The translations under genes were made by a program, and so were the position numbers. Source: CAG-791 sp963593905 (GTDB lineage Bacteria > Bacillota > Clostridia > Lachnospirales > Lachnospiraceae). From it: a stretch of DNA of 64,000 nucleotides. The stretch covers positions 124,001 to 188,000 of the forward strand of contig CAVBBL010000001.1 in assembly GCA_963593905.1 (NCBI GenBank), written 5' to 3'. The notes beneath the pieces were generated by a model. It did not search any database. It worked only from the letters and a program-made list of their open reading frames with translations, and was not told the DNA's origin. This document shows, in pieces, positions 33,580 to 43,089 of this stretch (its first letter is position 1; each line of letters begins with the position of its first letter).

Positions 33580-34071
33580 ATGGTATCAGCAAAAGGATCT
33601 GTTTTTCGCTATGGAGATAATGTAGATACAGATGTTATCATTCCGGCAAGATATTTAAATACTACCGATCATGCAGAGCTTGCATCCCATTGCATGGAGG
33701 ATATTGATAAGGAATTCGTCCATCAGGTCAAAAAAGGCGACATCATCGTCGCAGACAAGAATTTCGGCTGCGGTTCCTCCAGAGAGCATGCGCCCATCGC
33801 CATTAAGGCCTCCGGCATTTCCTGCGTCATCGCAGAGAGCTTTGCCAGAATTTTTTACCGCAATGCCATCAATATCGGCCTGCCCATCATTGAATGCGCA
33901 GAGGCACCGAAACACATCAAGGCCGGAGACCAGGTCTCCATTGATTTTGACAGCGGCCTGATCACCGATGAGACTACCGGTGAGAGTTTCCAGGGACAGG
34001 CCTTCCCGCCCTTCATGCAGAAGATCATCGATGAAGGCGGGTTGATCAATTATATCAACAGCCAGGCGTAA
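33580..34071 (+). CDS. leuD: 3-isopropylmalate dehydratase small subunit
   Basis: Swivel-domain partner of LeuC. 163 residues. NVDTDVIIPARYLNTTD and NFGCGSSREHAPIAIK are the active-site loops; the length matches the short LeuD type that pairs with this LeuC. 18 nt after leuC, with AGAGGAGAGA before the ATG. leuA and leuB are not in the window, so the leucine pathway is incomplete here. Confidence 0.95.
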   Translation: MVSAKGSVFRYGDNVDTDVIIPARYLNTTDHAELASHCMEDIDKEFVHQVKKGDIIVADKNFGCGSSREHAPIAIKASGISCVIAESFARIFYRNAINIGLPIIECAEAPKHIKAGDQVSIDFDSGLITDETTGESFQGQAFPPFMQKIIDEGGLINYINSQA

Positions 34072-34154
34072 TGCGTATAGAATTGGCTGTTATGCAGAAC
34101 TTTCGCACGGCGTTTTGACAGCGTGTTTGAAAATAATCGTTTTAAAATCTGTGA

Positions 34155-34197
34155 GAAAAAAGAGTCCTCTCGTCAAATGAGAGGACTCTTTTTTATT
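34155..34197 (+). terminator. Bidirectional terminator between leuD and the phosphatase gene
   Basis: AGAGTCCTCTC and GAGAGGACTCT form a perfect stem with A tract before and T tract after, so it serves convergent transcripts on both strands. Confidence 0.9.
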
Positions 34198-34925
34198 TAC
34201 TGTGAGGACACTCTGGAAAAAGCTCCCATGGCTGAAATGGGCTCATTGCCTATTCGCAGGTGGGACGTATCTCCAATGACCTGGGCACGGAAGGCGGCAT
34301 TATTGTGGACGACCTTTTCAGCATTTAAGATGGTGACGGAACTGGGCGGCAGGTAGATGCACTGCTGCAGTTGTACAGGAGCAAAGCCCAGAATGTGGGC
34401 GATCATTACCAGGGAGATTCCCAGGTGGCAGAAGAAGACAATGGTTTTGTCATCGTCATCTGCGGTGAGAACAGGATCTGCCTTGTAAAATCTCTCGGTT
34501 CGTGTGTAGCCATACTGAGCGAGTATGCCATCAATGCCGCGGCATACTCTGTGAAAGCCGGGAACGATTCGCGGGTTCTCCAGAAAGGCAGGATGGGAGA
34601 GCCAGGCCTCGGGATCGTAGAACTCCTGCTGTCTGGTCCAGTATTCCGGCATATAATCCCAGGGTACATGGATCCGGCCGGTGGTGGGATCTTCGATCCG
34701 ATAGGTGAATTCCTGCATCCAGTCATAGGTGATAGCACTTTGATGCAGTTTTCCTAAGGTGGGGCGAGCGGTGTCTCTGGCTCTTCCCAGGGGAGAGACA
34801 TAGAACTGTTCCACTTTCCAGTCCTTTAGGCGTTCGGAGAGAAGCCGCGCCTCCCGAAATCCTTTTTCTGTGAGGGAGTCGATCGTATAATTAGGTTCAC
34901 AATGTCTGATAAAAACCAGTCTCAT
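34197..34925 (-). CDS. Histidine phosphatase family protein
   Basis: Phosphoglycerate-mutase-like phosphatase, 242 residues. FIRHCEPNYT carries the phosphohistidine motif (Arg7, His8) with cysteine in place of the usual glycine; SPLGRARDTARP and FFCHLGISLVM supply the second arginine and second histidine. Substrate unknown. Monocistronic on the minus strand, sharing a terminator with leuD. The ATG at 34925 is preceded by AAAGGAAATG on its strand. Confidence 0.88.
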   Translation of the reverse strand: MRLVFIRHCEPNYTIDSLTEKGFREARLLSERLKDWKVEQFYVSPLGRARDTARPTLGKLHQSAITYDWMQEFTYRIEDPTTGRIHVPWDYMPEYWTRQQEFYDPEAWLSHPAFLENPRIVPGFHRVCRGIDGILAQYGYTRTERFYKADPVLTADDDDKTIVFFCHLGISLVMIAHILGFAPVQLQQCIYLPPSSVTILNAEKVVHNNAAFRAQVIGDTSHLRIGNEPISAMGAFSRVSSQ

Positions 34926-35170
34926 GGCAATTCATTTCCTTTCTTTCCGTTCCTTAAAGACTATATCATAAAAAATTAAATTGTGTTATTCTATTTGATA
35001 TGCGCAAAGAATAATGAGCAGGCGACAGCATGATATAGATGTGTATCATAGATACATTTTTTGCACAGGTGTTTGTTGTGCAGATGTTATAAAGAACCTT
35101 GATCAAAAATCCAATAGAAATCTGAACTATGATTACGCCGGGATAGATTGCCTGTGTAATGGAGATTACC

Positions 35171-35893
35171 ATGAACGAATTAATGAACAAAATTACTGCC
35201 CTTCTGGAGGAAGGTAAGACCCGGGAGGCAGAAGAAAAGCTGCAGTCTGCATTAAAGCAGGCAGATGACAATAAGAATTATGAATCCTACGCAGCCATCG
35301 CCAGTCAGATGGTGGGCTTTTATCAGATGACGGGTGAGCTTGATAAGGCGGAGGCTGTCTCCAATGATTTGCTCCTTTTGCTGGAGGAGCTGCAGATGGA
35401 GCAGAGTGAGTATTTTGCCATGGTGCTGCTGCAGCTGGGGGACATCTATCAGGAACAGGGGAAGGAAAAAGAGGCGGAGCATACCTATTTACGCTGTAAA
35501 AGTCTGCTTGAACAGATCGGCGGCAGCGAGGAAGCAGCTGCTTTATGTTTCTGTCATTTGGGACTGTTTTATCTGGCTGCAGAGAGCTATGAAAAGGCAG
35601 AGGAAGCATTCAGAACCTCCAATGAGCATTTTTCCAAGGGAAAGATTGCAGATGATCCCAGAATTATCAGCAATATAGCCGGTATGGGAGAAGCATTGCT
35701 AAAACAGGGACGTAGTGCAGATGCTCTGTCAGAATATGAGAAGGCGCTGCATATGCTGGAAGAAAGAAATGCCAAAGGTGACGGATATGGTCTGCTGTGC
35801 GAGAATTGTGCCGTGATTGCAGAAGCAATGGGAGATTCGGAGAAGGCTGCATTTTACCGGAAAAAGGCAGCAGACGTTCGGCAGAAAGCATAG
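35171..35893 (+). CDS. Tetratricopeptide repeat protein
   Basis: 240 residues, soluble, consisting of about five TPR-like helix pairs (for example GELDKAEAVSNDLL, AESYEKAEEAFRTSNEHF, GRSADALSEYEKALHML). No enzymatic domain or signal peptide. Such proteins are protein-interaction scaffolds; the partner is unknown. The start at 35171 is chosen over ATG 35159 because the latter forms the RBS (ATGGAGATTACC). Precedes ruvA by 169 nt. Confidence 0.85.
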   Translation: MNELMNKITALLEEGKTREAEEKLQSALKQADDNKNYESYAAIASQMVGFYQMTGELDKAEAVSNDLLLLLEELQMEQSEYFAMVLLQLGDIYQEQGKEKEAEHTYLRCKSLLEQIGGSEEAAALCFCHLGLFYLAAESYEKAEEAFRTSNEHFSKGKIADDPRIISNIAGMGEALLKQGRSADALSEYEKALHMLEERNAKGDGYGLLCENCAVIAEAMGDSEKAAFYRKKAADVRQKA

Positions 35894-36062
35894 CAGCTAA
35901 AAAACTTGATAGCGAAAAGGCAAGGCAGCGAAAAGTGGATCCGTGAAAAGGCAGGACAGTGAAGTATCAGAGCGTCTTTGCTTTTCGTTGCAGAGGCTAT
36001 ACATGCTGCAAATCATCTGCAGACGAGATGAACGCAGATAGAGAAAGAGAAGGTAAGAAAAT

Positions 36063-36692
36063 TTGATCGCTTATGTCAAAGGCGTCGTAGAGGAAGTGAC
36101 CCAGACCAGTGCCATCATAGATGTGGGCGGTATCGGCTATGAAATCCTTATTTCGCCGGATACTGCTTCCAGAATGCAGGGAAGGGGAGAAGAGGCAAAG
36201 CTCTTTACCTACATGTACGTGAGGGAAGATCAATTTGCACTGTATGGTTTTTTAGGTAAAGAAGAATTAGAACTCTTCAAGCAGCTGATCACCGTCAGCG
36301 GCATAGGACCGAAGGGTGGTCTTTCAATTCTCTCGGCTATGAGCAGTGATGACCTTCGTTTTGCTATTCTGGCAGGGGATGCCAAGTCTATTTCCAGAGC
36401 ACCCGGTATCGGTAAAAAGACGGCAGAGCGTCTGATCCTGGATCTGCGGGATAAATTAAAAATGCCGGGAGAAGAGGAAGAAGACGGCGGACTGATACCA
36501 GTTTCCTCTGCGGGAAGCGGCGCCGGCAACGCAGCAGACAGTAAAGATGTGCGGACAGAAGCCACAGAGGCATTGGTTGCCTTGGGCTACAGCCGGGCAG
36601 AGGCGCTTAAGGCAGTGCGCACTGCGGCTGCCGGTGCGACGGAGGCTGACACAGAGATGATTCTTAAGGCGGCTCTTAAGCTGATGCTGTAA
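36063..36692 (+). CDS. ruvA: Holliday junction DNA helicase subunit RuvA
   Basis: Tetrameric junction-binding protein of the RuvAB branch migration complex. 209 residues. OB fold (MIAYVKGVVEEV, LFTYMYVREDQFALYGF), two HhH motifs (LITVSGIGPKGGLSILS, ISRAPGIGKKTAERLI), and the C-terminal domain III that contacts RuvB. TTG start at 36063 with AGAAGGT eight nt upstream; family N-termini begin MIAY. The gap before it has GCAGACGAG and ATAGAGAAAGAGAAGG, loosely like the repeat family 3' end. Confidence 0.95.
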   Translation: MIAYVKGVVEEVTQTSAIIDVGGIGYEILISPDTASRMQGRGEEAKLFTYMYVREDQFALYGFLGKEELELFKQLITVSGIGPKGGLSILSAMSSDDLRFAILAGDAKSISRAPGIGKKTAERLILDLRDKLKMPGEEEEDGGLIPVSSAGSGAGNAADSKDVRTEATEALVALGYSRAEALKAVRTAAAGATEADTEMILKAALKLML

Positions 36693-36711
36693 AATGGCAG
36701 ACTGCATTACT

Positions 36712-36837
36712 ATCGTCGACACCAATACATAATCGTATCGGGGTGTATTGGATTCCTTCGTCTGCACGAAAGAATCCTTCTGCACGAAGGATTCCGATAG
36801 GATGCTGTGGGCTAAGATGCAGTATATAGAGGTATTC
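36712..36837 (+). repeat. Hairpin cluster before ruvB, probable divergent repeat family member
   Basis: CCAATACA/TGTATTGG (36722-36751), then GAATCCTTC-TGCAC-GAAGGATTC (36772-36794) with a competing GGATTC/GAATCC stem, then GCTGTGG...TGCAG and ATAGAGGTATTC just before the ruvB ATG. Same layout as arrays C and F but with different stem sequences. Confidence 0.5.
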
Positions 36838-37857
36838 ATGGAAAAAAGAATGATAGAGACCAGCTTTACCCAGGAGGATGCGCCCATCGAAGGCTCTCTT
36901 CGACCTCAGAAGCTGGAGGATTATATCGGGCAGGCAAAGATCAAAGAGAATCTTTCTATCTCCATTGAGGCAGCCAGACAGCGAAAGGAAGCACTGGATC
37001 ATGTGCTTTTTTACGGCCCTCCGGGACTTGGAAAGACGACGCTTTCCTGCATTATCGCCAATGAGATGGGGGTGCATGTCAAGATTACCAGCGGCCCTGC
37101 TATTGAAAAACCGGGAGAGATGGCGGCAATCTTAAACGGCTTGCAGGAAGGAGACGTGCTTTTTATCGACGAGATTCATCGGTTGAACAAGCAGGTGGAA
37201 GAGGTGCTGTATCCGGCCATGGAAGATTTTGCCATCGACATTATGATCGGCAAGGGGGCAGGAGCTAAGTCCATACGTCTTGATCTTCCCCAATTTACCC
37301 TTGTGGGAGCGACTACCAGAGCAGGCCTTTTGTCGGCACCTTTAAGAGATCGTTTTGGAATGATTCATCGGCTGGAGTTTTACACTATACCGGAGCTAAA
37401 ACAGATCCTTTATCATTCCGCAGCGATTCTGGACGTGCCTCTGGAAGACGGCGGTGCAGAGGAAATGGCCAGACGAAGCAGGGGAACGCCTAGGCTGGCC
37501 AACCGCATTCTGAAGAGAGTTCGGGACTACGCCCAGGTGCGCTTTGACGGTGTCATCACAGAAGAGACGGCAAGGACAGCACTGGATCTGATGGATGTGG
37601 ATAAGCTGGGACTGGACCGCATGGACAGAAATATTCTGCTTACTCTGATTGAGAAATTCGGTGGAGGACCGGCGGGGCTTGATACGCTGGCGGCTTCTCT
37701 GGGAGAGGATGCAGGCACCATCGAGGATGTGGTAGAGCCGTATCTTTTACAGAATGGGCTGATCAATCGAACCCCCAGGGGCCGTGTGGTTACCGCAAAG
37801 GCATACAGTCATCTGGGACTGGGAATCCCGGCCGACAAAGCAGATGCAGAATCGTAA
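36838..37857 (+). CDS. ruvB: Holliday junction DNA helicase subunit RuvB
   Basis: AAA+ motor of RuvAB branch migration. 339 residues. Walker A GPPGLGKTT (60-68), Walker B LFIDEIHRL, sensor 1 LVGATTRAGLLSAPLRDRFG, and C-terminal winged helix (NRTPRGRVVTAKAY). The start at 36838 follows AGAGGTATTC. With ruvC absent here and RecU present at 61.9 kb, RecU is the likely resolvase partner. Confidence 0.97.
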   Translation: MEKRMIETSFTQEDAPIEGSLRPQKLEDYIGQAKIKENLSISIEAARQRKEALDHVLFYGPPGLGKTTLSCIIANEMGVHVKITSGPAIEKPGEMAAILNGLQEGDVLFIDEIHRLNKQVEEVLYPAMEDFAIDIMIGKGAGAKSIRLDLPQFTLVGATTRAGLLSAPLRDRFGMIHRLEFYTIPELKQILYHSAAILDVPLEDGGAEEMARRSRGTPRLANRILKRVRDYAQVRFDGVITEETARTALDLMDVDKLGLDRMDRNILLTLIEKFGGGPAGLDTLAASLGEDAGTIEDVVEPYLLQNGLINRTPRGRVVTAKAYSHLGLGIPADKADAES

Positions 37858-37866
37858 CGATTTTCC

Positions 37867-37896
37867 TTGCAACGGTGCTTTTGTAGGATATATAAT
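37867..37896 (+). promoter_or_regulatory. Promoter of zapA
   Basis: TTGCAA (37867-37872), 18-nt spacer, TATAAT (37891-37896), in the short ruvB-zapA gap. Confidence 0.6.
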
Positions 37897-37933
37897 AACG
37901 GCAGTGTTAAGAAAAAAGAACGAGGGTAAAACA

Positions 37934-38374
37934 TTGGAAGGAAAAGTTGACTGCGAAGTTGTAATCGGCGGAAAAGTATATACACTCAGCGGCTATGAGA
38001 GCGAAGAGTACCTGCAGAAGGTCGCCTCCTATATAAATGGAAAGATTTCCGAGATCTCACAAAATGCTGCCTATAGCAGACTTCCCATTGACATGCAGAA
38101 CATTCTGCTGAATATCAATGTGGCAGATGATTATTTCAAGGCACAGAGCGATGCGAAGCTGTTGGAAGAGGATATCGATGCCAAGGAAAAGGATCTGTAT
38201 AACCTCAAGCGTGAATTGATCGCTGCGCAGATGAAACTGGAAAATACAGAGAAGTCTTATAAAGCCCTGCAGGCAGAGAAGGAAGAAGCAGCCAGAAAGA
38301 TCATCCAGCTGGAGACAGAGTTAAAAAGCACTCAGAAGCAGCAGGATAAGCTTCCTGCCGTGGTGCACGCGTAG
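37934..38374 (+). CDS. zapA: Cell division protein ZapA-like
   Basis: FtsZ-ring associated protein. 146 residues. N-terminal ZapA fold (VVIGGKVYTLSGYESEEYLQKVASYING), then a long coiled coil from about 70 (KLLEEDIDAKEKDLYNLKRE). TTG start at 37934 is supported by GAGGGT seven nt upstream; an upstream open frame overlaps ruvB and lacks family residues. Longer coiled coil than short ZapA proteins, typical of clostridia. Confidence 0.88.
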   Translation: MEGKVDCEVVIGGKVYTLSGYESEEYLQKVASYINGKISEISQNAAYSRLPIDMQNILLNINVADDYFKAQSDAKLLEEDIDAKEKDLYNLKRELIAAQMKLENTEKSYKALQAEKEEAARKIIQLETELKSTQKQQDKLPAVVHA

Positions 38375-38408
38375 AGCGGCCTGATTATTCGTATTTTATG
38401 CTATTTTT

Positions 38409-40826
38409 ATGCTATCAGACAAAGCAATGAAAGAAGAAAGTATACGTACTTTACATGGAGAGGGGCGGCCGGCCGGCAGCCCCTTTGATGTTAATAAAGC
38501 ACCGGAATTACTGGCACCGGCCGGCAGCATGGAGGCATTTCGTGGCGCTTTGTGCGCAGGGGCGGATGCGGTCTACCTGGCCGGCGAACAATACGGCGCC
38601 AGAGCCTATGCTGCTAATTTTACCAAAGAAGAGCTTCTTTTGGCCTTACGTGAGGCGCATCTGTTCGGTAAAAGAATCTACCTGACCGTAAATACGCTGA
38701 CCAGACAGAGTGAGCTGCCCGGATTGGTGGAATTTGTATCCGAGCTGGTGGAGGAAGGAAATTTAGACGGGGTTATTGTACAGGATTTGGGAGTGCTTCG
38801 CGCTCTGAGGAAGGCCTGTCCGACCCTTTCTTTGCATGCAAGCACCCAGATGTCTGTGACAGGAGCGGAGGGCGTTCGTTTCTTAAAAGAGCAGGGGGTG
38901 TGCAGAGTTGTGCCTGCCAGGGAACTTTCCTTGGAGGAAATCCGCACCATGAAGGAGGAGACCGGGATAGAGCTGGAGACTTTTATTCACGGTGCCATGT
39001 GTTATTGTTATTCCGGAAAATGCCTTTTTTCCAGTCTCATAGGAGGAAGAAGCGGCAATAGAGGCCGCTGTGCCCAGCCCTGCCGACTGCCCTACAGGAT
39101 TCTGGATGAGCAGGGAAAAACAGTGGGTACCCAAAATGGAAAAAATGCAAAGAAAGAAAGTGAAAAAGAAATCTACCCGCTCTCTATGAAGGACCTTTGC
39201 ACGTTAGACATTTTGCCGGAGCTGATCGAAGCGGGAATTTCTTCCTTTAAAATAGAAGGCCGCATGAAAAAACCGGAATATGCAGCAGGTGTGACGGCTG
39301 TTTATCGAAAGTATATCGATCTTTACATGACGGCAAAACGAGAAGGAAGAAAACTGAACTGGAAAGTGGAGCCAAAGGACCGACAGCTGCTGCAGAAGCT
39401 TTATCTGCGGACGGATTTGAATACAGGTTATTATCATCAGAAAAACGGTCCGGATATGGTTACCATGGGAAAACCGGGCTATCTGGGCGCAGAGGAAGGC
39501 CTTCTCAAGGAGATTCACGAGAAGTATTTAGAGAGTGGATTAAAGATTCCCCTGCAGGGGAAAGTCTATCTGAAAGCGGGAGAACCGGCACGGCTGCAGA
39601 TGGAGATAGTCCGGAAGAAAAAAGAAAAGGACTTTGCAGATCCCAAAAGAGAGAATTATTCTCTGACAGCAGAAGCGCTGGGTGATGAGGTACAGTCGGC
39701 AAAGTCAAGGCCCATGGGGGAAGAGGAAGTAAGAAAAAGGCTTTTAAAGACCGGAGATACGCATTTTGTTTTTGAGAGTCTGGATATTATCATTGACGGA
39801 CAGATTTTCCTGCCGGTGGCTTCCTTAAACGCACTGCGAAGAGAGGGACTTAAGGCTTTAGAAGAGGTGCTGCTGCGCCATAATATACAGGCGATGCGGC
39901 AGGAGCAAGATGTACAGGCGGCCAAAGATTCTGTATCTTTGAGAAACGGTTCTGTTTTTCCCCCAAAAGCAGCTGCTTACGATCAAAAGAAAGAACAGGT
40001 CCTCTGGGCGCAGGTAGTGGATGCTAAGCAGTGGGAAATTGCCTGCCGTCATCCGGCTGTGGCAGGGGTGATCGACGACAGCGGTTTATTTCTCGGCGCT
40101 CCTTCCGGGAATAGACCCCCTCTTTGCCTTTTGGGGCTTCCTTATGTATATCGTAATTTCCATCATAAGTGGATGGAGAAAGCCTGGCAGCAATTGCAGG
40201 ACGGGGTATATGACGGTGTTCTGATACGAACACTGGAAGAATTGCAATTCTTACGGGAACGGCATTATCAGGGGATTATGATCGCAGACAGCGGTCTGTA
40301 TCAGTGGAATAAGGAGAGCCGAGAGTTGCTTTTGTCCTGCTGCACGGACGGTGTTTTTCCGCTGGAATTAAACAGACACGAGCTGCAGCAGGTCTTTGGT
40401 GAAAATCCGGAGAAACGTACAGAGAAAAGGGAACAGGGACGGGGCATTTTGACTGTCTACGGGAGACTTCCCATGATGATCAGTGCCAATTGTATCAAAA
40501 AAACGGTGAACCGATGTGATGGCACAGAGGGCGGCTTTTGGGCTTTATCAGATCGAATGGCTGAAAAGCTGCCGGTTCGGTGTTTTTGCGGATTTTGCAC
40601 CAATATTATTTATAACAGTGTTCCGGTATCACTGCATAACTTCCGAAAGGATCCCTTTTTAAAGGAAAGACGGGTGCTTCTTTGCAGCTTTACGACAGAA
40701 AATGAAAAAGAAATGCGGGCAGTGCTGGATTGGTATGGCAGTGCCGTGGAGACCCGGGAAGGCTGTGAGAAGTCTTTTCCGATATCCAGATATACCACGG
40801 GTCATTATAAGAAAGGTGCTCTGTAG
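38409..40826 (+). CDS. U32 family peptidase with C-terminal DUF3656-like region
   Basis: 805 residues. Peptidase U32 domain about 30-360: ELLAPAGSMEAFRGALCAGADAVYLAG, LHASTQMSVTG, and a cysteine cluster (GAMCYCYSGKCLFSS, GRCAQPCRLPY) that in RlhA/TrhP relatives serves RNA hydroxylation rather than proteolysis. The remainder has a DUF3656-type extension. Role probably in rRNA/tRNA modification, inferred from the family. The start is uncertain: ATG 38409 and 38427 both lack a clear RBS. Confidence 0.87.
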   Translation: MLSDKAMKEESIRTLHGEGRPAGSPFDVNKAPELLAPAGSMEAFRGALCAGADAVYLAGEQYGARAYAANFTKEELLLALREAHLFGKRIYLTVNTLTRQSELPGLVEFVSELVEEGNLDGVIVQDLGVLRALRKACPTLSLHASTQMSVTGAEGVRFLKEQGVCRVVPARELSLEEIRTMKEETGIELETFIHGAMCYCYSGKCLFSSLIGGRSGNRGRCAQPCRLPYRILDEQGKTVGTQNGKNAKKESEKEIYPLSMKDLCTLDILPELIEAGISSFKIEGRMKKPEYAAGVTAVYRKYIDLYMTAKREGRKLNWKVEPKDRQLLQKLYLRTDLNTGYYHQKNGPDMVTMGKPGYLGAEEGLLKEIHEKYLESGLKIPLQGKVYLKAGEPARLQMEIVRKKKEKDFADPKRENYSLTAEALGDEVQSAKSRPMGEEEVRKRLLKTGDTHFVFESLDIIIDGQIFLPVASLNALRREGLKALEEVLLRHNIQAMRQEQDVQAAKDSVSLRNGSVFPPKAAAYDQKKEQVLWAQVVDAKQWEIACRHPAVAGVIDDSGLFLGAPSGNRPPLCLLGLPYVYRNFHHKWMEKAWQQLQDGVYDGVLIRTLEELQFLRERHYQGIMIADSGLYQWNKESRELLLSCCTDGVFPLELNRHELQQVFGENPEKRTEKREQGRGILTVYGRLPMMISANCIKKTVNRCDGTEGGFWALSDRMAEKLPVRCFCGFCTNIIYNSVPVSLHNFRKDPFLKERRVLLCSFTTENEKEMRAVLDWYGSAVETREGCEKSFPISRYTTGHYKKGAL

Positions 40827-40876
40827 AAGGCACTGTGTGGATTTGACAGCGAAGCGATGTGACTGGGGAGGCAGGA

Positions 40877-43081
40877 ATGCGAATCTATATCATGGAAATA
40901 TGCAGATTGTTTATTCCTGCATTGCTCTTATTTTATACCGTTACGGCGCTGTTTTCTTTGCCGATGGGAGGCCTGCGGCGCAGAGCTGCTTTTCGCAGAG
41001 ATAAGGGAAGAAATTTTTCAGGCACCCAGACAGTATCCGTGCTGGAGAGATGCGTGGATGCCATGCAGCTGATTCTTCTTTTTACCTTACAACTGGTGTG
41101 TTTTATTTCTTTGACTGCAGCCTTACAGGATGCGCAGCAGTACATGATTTTCTGGGCAGTACAGGCGGCCTTTTTCCTCCTCATTGCGTTGTGGATACGA
41201 AAAGCCTTCCCTTATATTGACAGACAGCTTCTCAATCATGCTTTCCTGTTCATGATCACCGGTATCAGCATGCTGACCAGGCTTTCCTTTGAGAAAGGAA
41301 TTCATCAATTTTCCATGGCGGCGGCAGGACTTATTCTGGCCTTCCTGATCCCTTTCTGCGTGCAGAAACTCCCGCCGATGAAATGTCCGGACTGGATGCA
41401 GTGGGATCCTTTAAGCAGAAATAAAAAGAAGCGCAAGGTCCACTTTTTTACCATTCTTTTCTGGAAAAGACTGACCTGGTTTTATGCCCTTTTAGGTATT
41501 GGTCTGCTTTCTGTGGTGCTCATACTGGGCAGCGTGACCCAGGGATCCAAGATCAGCTATACGATTCTGGGATTTACACTGCAGCCCTCCGAATTTGTAA
41601 AGATTCTTTTCGTTCTTTTTATGGCGGCAGCGCTCTATTGGGGAAACGACTTCAGGAGAATGTGCAGCGTCTCCGTGGCGGCCGCGGTTCACGTGATCAT
41701 ATTGGTACTCTCCAGGGATCTGGGCAGTGCTTTGATCTTTTTTATGGTATGGCTGTTTGTGCTCTACTATGCCACCGGGAAATGGTATGTGTTGGCAACG
41801 GGCACGGGAATCGGTGCTCTGGGAGCCTTTGTCAGCTATCATCTCTTTTCCCATGTCCGCGTGAGAGTACAGGCGTTTTTGGATCCATGGAGTTACATAG
41901 ACGGCATCGGCTATCAGATCACCCAGTCTCTGTTTGCTATCAGCAGCGGCGGTCTGTGGGGACAGGGTCTTGGAAAAGGAACCCCGGATAAGATTCCTTA
42001 TGTAGAATCAGACTTTATCTATGCAGCTATTGCAGAGGAGTTCGGACTGATCTTTGCTGTGGCACTTTTGGTTATTTTTCTTTGCTGCTTTATCCGGTTT
42101 CTGCAGCTGACATTGGGACAGACGGATCTGTTTTGCAGATATTTAAATTTCGGCATTGCCATTGCTTTTATTTTTCAGACATTTCTGACAGTGGGCGGAG
42201 AGGTTCGTTTTATTCCGCTGACCGGCGTTACGCTTCCGTTTATCAGCTACGGAGGCAGTTCCATGATTACCTCAATCTTTATGTTCGGGATTGCGGAGTG
42301 CTGTGTAATTCTGCAGGAAAAACACAGACAGCAGCACCTTGCACTGTTTGAGCAGGAAAGGGCAGGGCGCAGAAGAAGGTCAGGGCAGGAAAGAGCAAGG
42401 GACAGAGAAGCGGAGTCTGTTTATGCCAAAAGACAGCAAGCTGCGAGGAAACCGTCAAAGGAAATGTATTATAGTGCAGAGCCATCCTATGAGGAAAGAG
42501 ACAGGAGGATACAGAAGGAAATCCGGGAGCGCCAAAGAAGCGGAGTGACGAGGCAAAGTAATAGACAGACGAGGCAAAGTGACAGACAGATACGGCAGAG
42601 GTCACAGGTGCAGGAAAGAAGCTATGGATATCAGCCTCGCCAGACAGATGGGAGTGAGAACCTGTTCGCTGACAGCTATAGAGATGAGTATGACAGAAGA
42701 AACAGTGACGGATACCGCGACAGTTATCAGGAGAAATACCAAGACGAATTCCGAGACAGTTATCAGGAGAAATACCAAGACGAATTCCGAGACAGATTCC
42801 AAGACAGATTTCAAAACAGTTATGTAGAGGAATACAGAGACGGACACGAGAGAGGATATGACGAAGGAGTTGATAACGGATACGGAGTGAGATACGGAGA
42901 GTCGGCAAAAATACAGCCGCGGCCTACGGCCTATGGCCGCAATGCAAGGCAGCAGCGTGAGAGTTGGAATCGTGAGTTGGAGGATATCAATCTGCAGGGA
43001 TTTCAGGAAGTGATGCCGGATTCCTACGAGGGTGTTGTGGACGATGATGTAACCATGGATCTGCGCTTTTTGTATCAGTGA
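40877..43081 (+). CDS. FtsW/RodA/SpoVE family glycosyltransferase with long repetitive tail
   Basis: SEDS-family peptidoglycan polymerase. 734 residues. About ten membrane segments to residue 480. Family motifs: LQPSEFVKILFVLF, SRDLGSALIFFMVW, and LPFISYGGSSMITS. The N-terminal extension (about 1-160) adds several helices. Residues about 490-734 are a cytoplasmic low-complexity tail rich in R, Q, D, Y and E, with a perfectly duplicated 12-residue unit DSYQEKYQDEFR. The start at 40877 has GGGAGG upstream. Forms a pair with the PBP gene downstream. Confidence 0.9.
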   Translation: MRIYIMEICRLFIPALLLFYTVTALFSLPMGGLRRRAAFRRDKGRNFSGTQTVSVLERCVDAMQLILLFTLQLVCFISLTAALQDAQQYMIFWAVQAAFFLLIALWIRKAFPYIDRQLLNHAFLFMITGISMLTRLSFEKGIHQFSMAAAGLILAFLIPFCVQKLPPMKCPDWMQWDPLSRNKKKRKVHFFTILFWKRLTWFYALLGIGLLSVVLILGSVTQGSKISYTILGFTLQPSEFVKILFVLFMAAALYWGNDFRRMCSVSVAAAVHVIILVLSRDLGSALIFFMVWLFVLYYATGKWYVLATGTGIGALGAFVSYHLFSHVRVRVQAFLDPWSYIDGIGYQITQSLFAISSGGLWGQGLGKGTPDKIPYVESDFIYAAIAEEFGLIFAVALLVIFLCCFIRFLQLTLGQTDLFCRYLNFGIAIAFIFQTFLTVGGEVRFIPLTGVTLPFISYGGSSMITSIFMFGIAECCVILQEKHRQQHLALFEQERAGRRRRSGQERARDREAESVYAKRQQAARKPSKEMYYSAEPSYEERDRRIQKEIRERQRSGVTRQSNRQTRQSDRQIRQRSQVQERSYGYQPRQTDGSENLFADSYRDEYDRRNSDGYRDSYQEKYQDEFRDSYQEKYQDEFRDRFQDRFQNSYVEEYRDGHERGYDEGVDNGYGVRYGESAKIQPRPTAYGRNARQQRESWNRELEDINLQGFQEVMPDSYEGVVDDDVTMDLRFLYQ
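42719..42790 (+). repeat. 36-bp perfect tandem duplication inside the FtsW/RodA tail
   Basis: Two identical 36-bp units (42719-42754 and 42755-42790), each starting GACAGTTATCAGG and encoding DSYQEKYQDEFR in frame; followed by degenerate DRFQDRFQNSY units. Confidence 0.97.
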
Positions 43082-43089
43082 AGATACAT

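Noticed and set aside
42719..42790. 36-bp direct repeats could be a CRISPR array.
   Set aside because: They are tandem without spacers and lie in frame inside the FtsW/RodA coding sequence.
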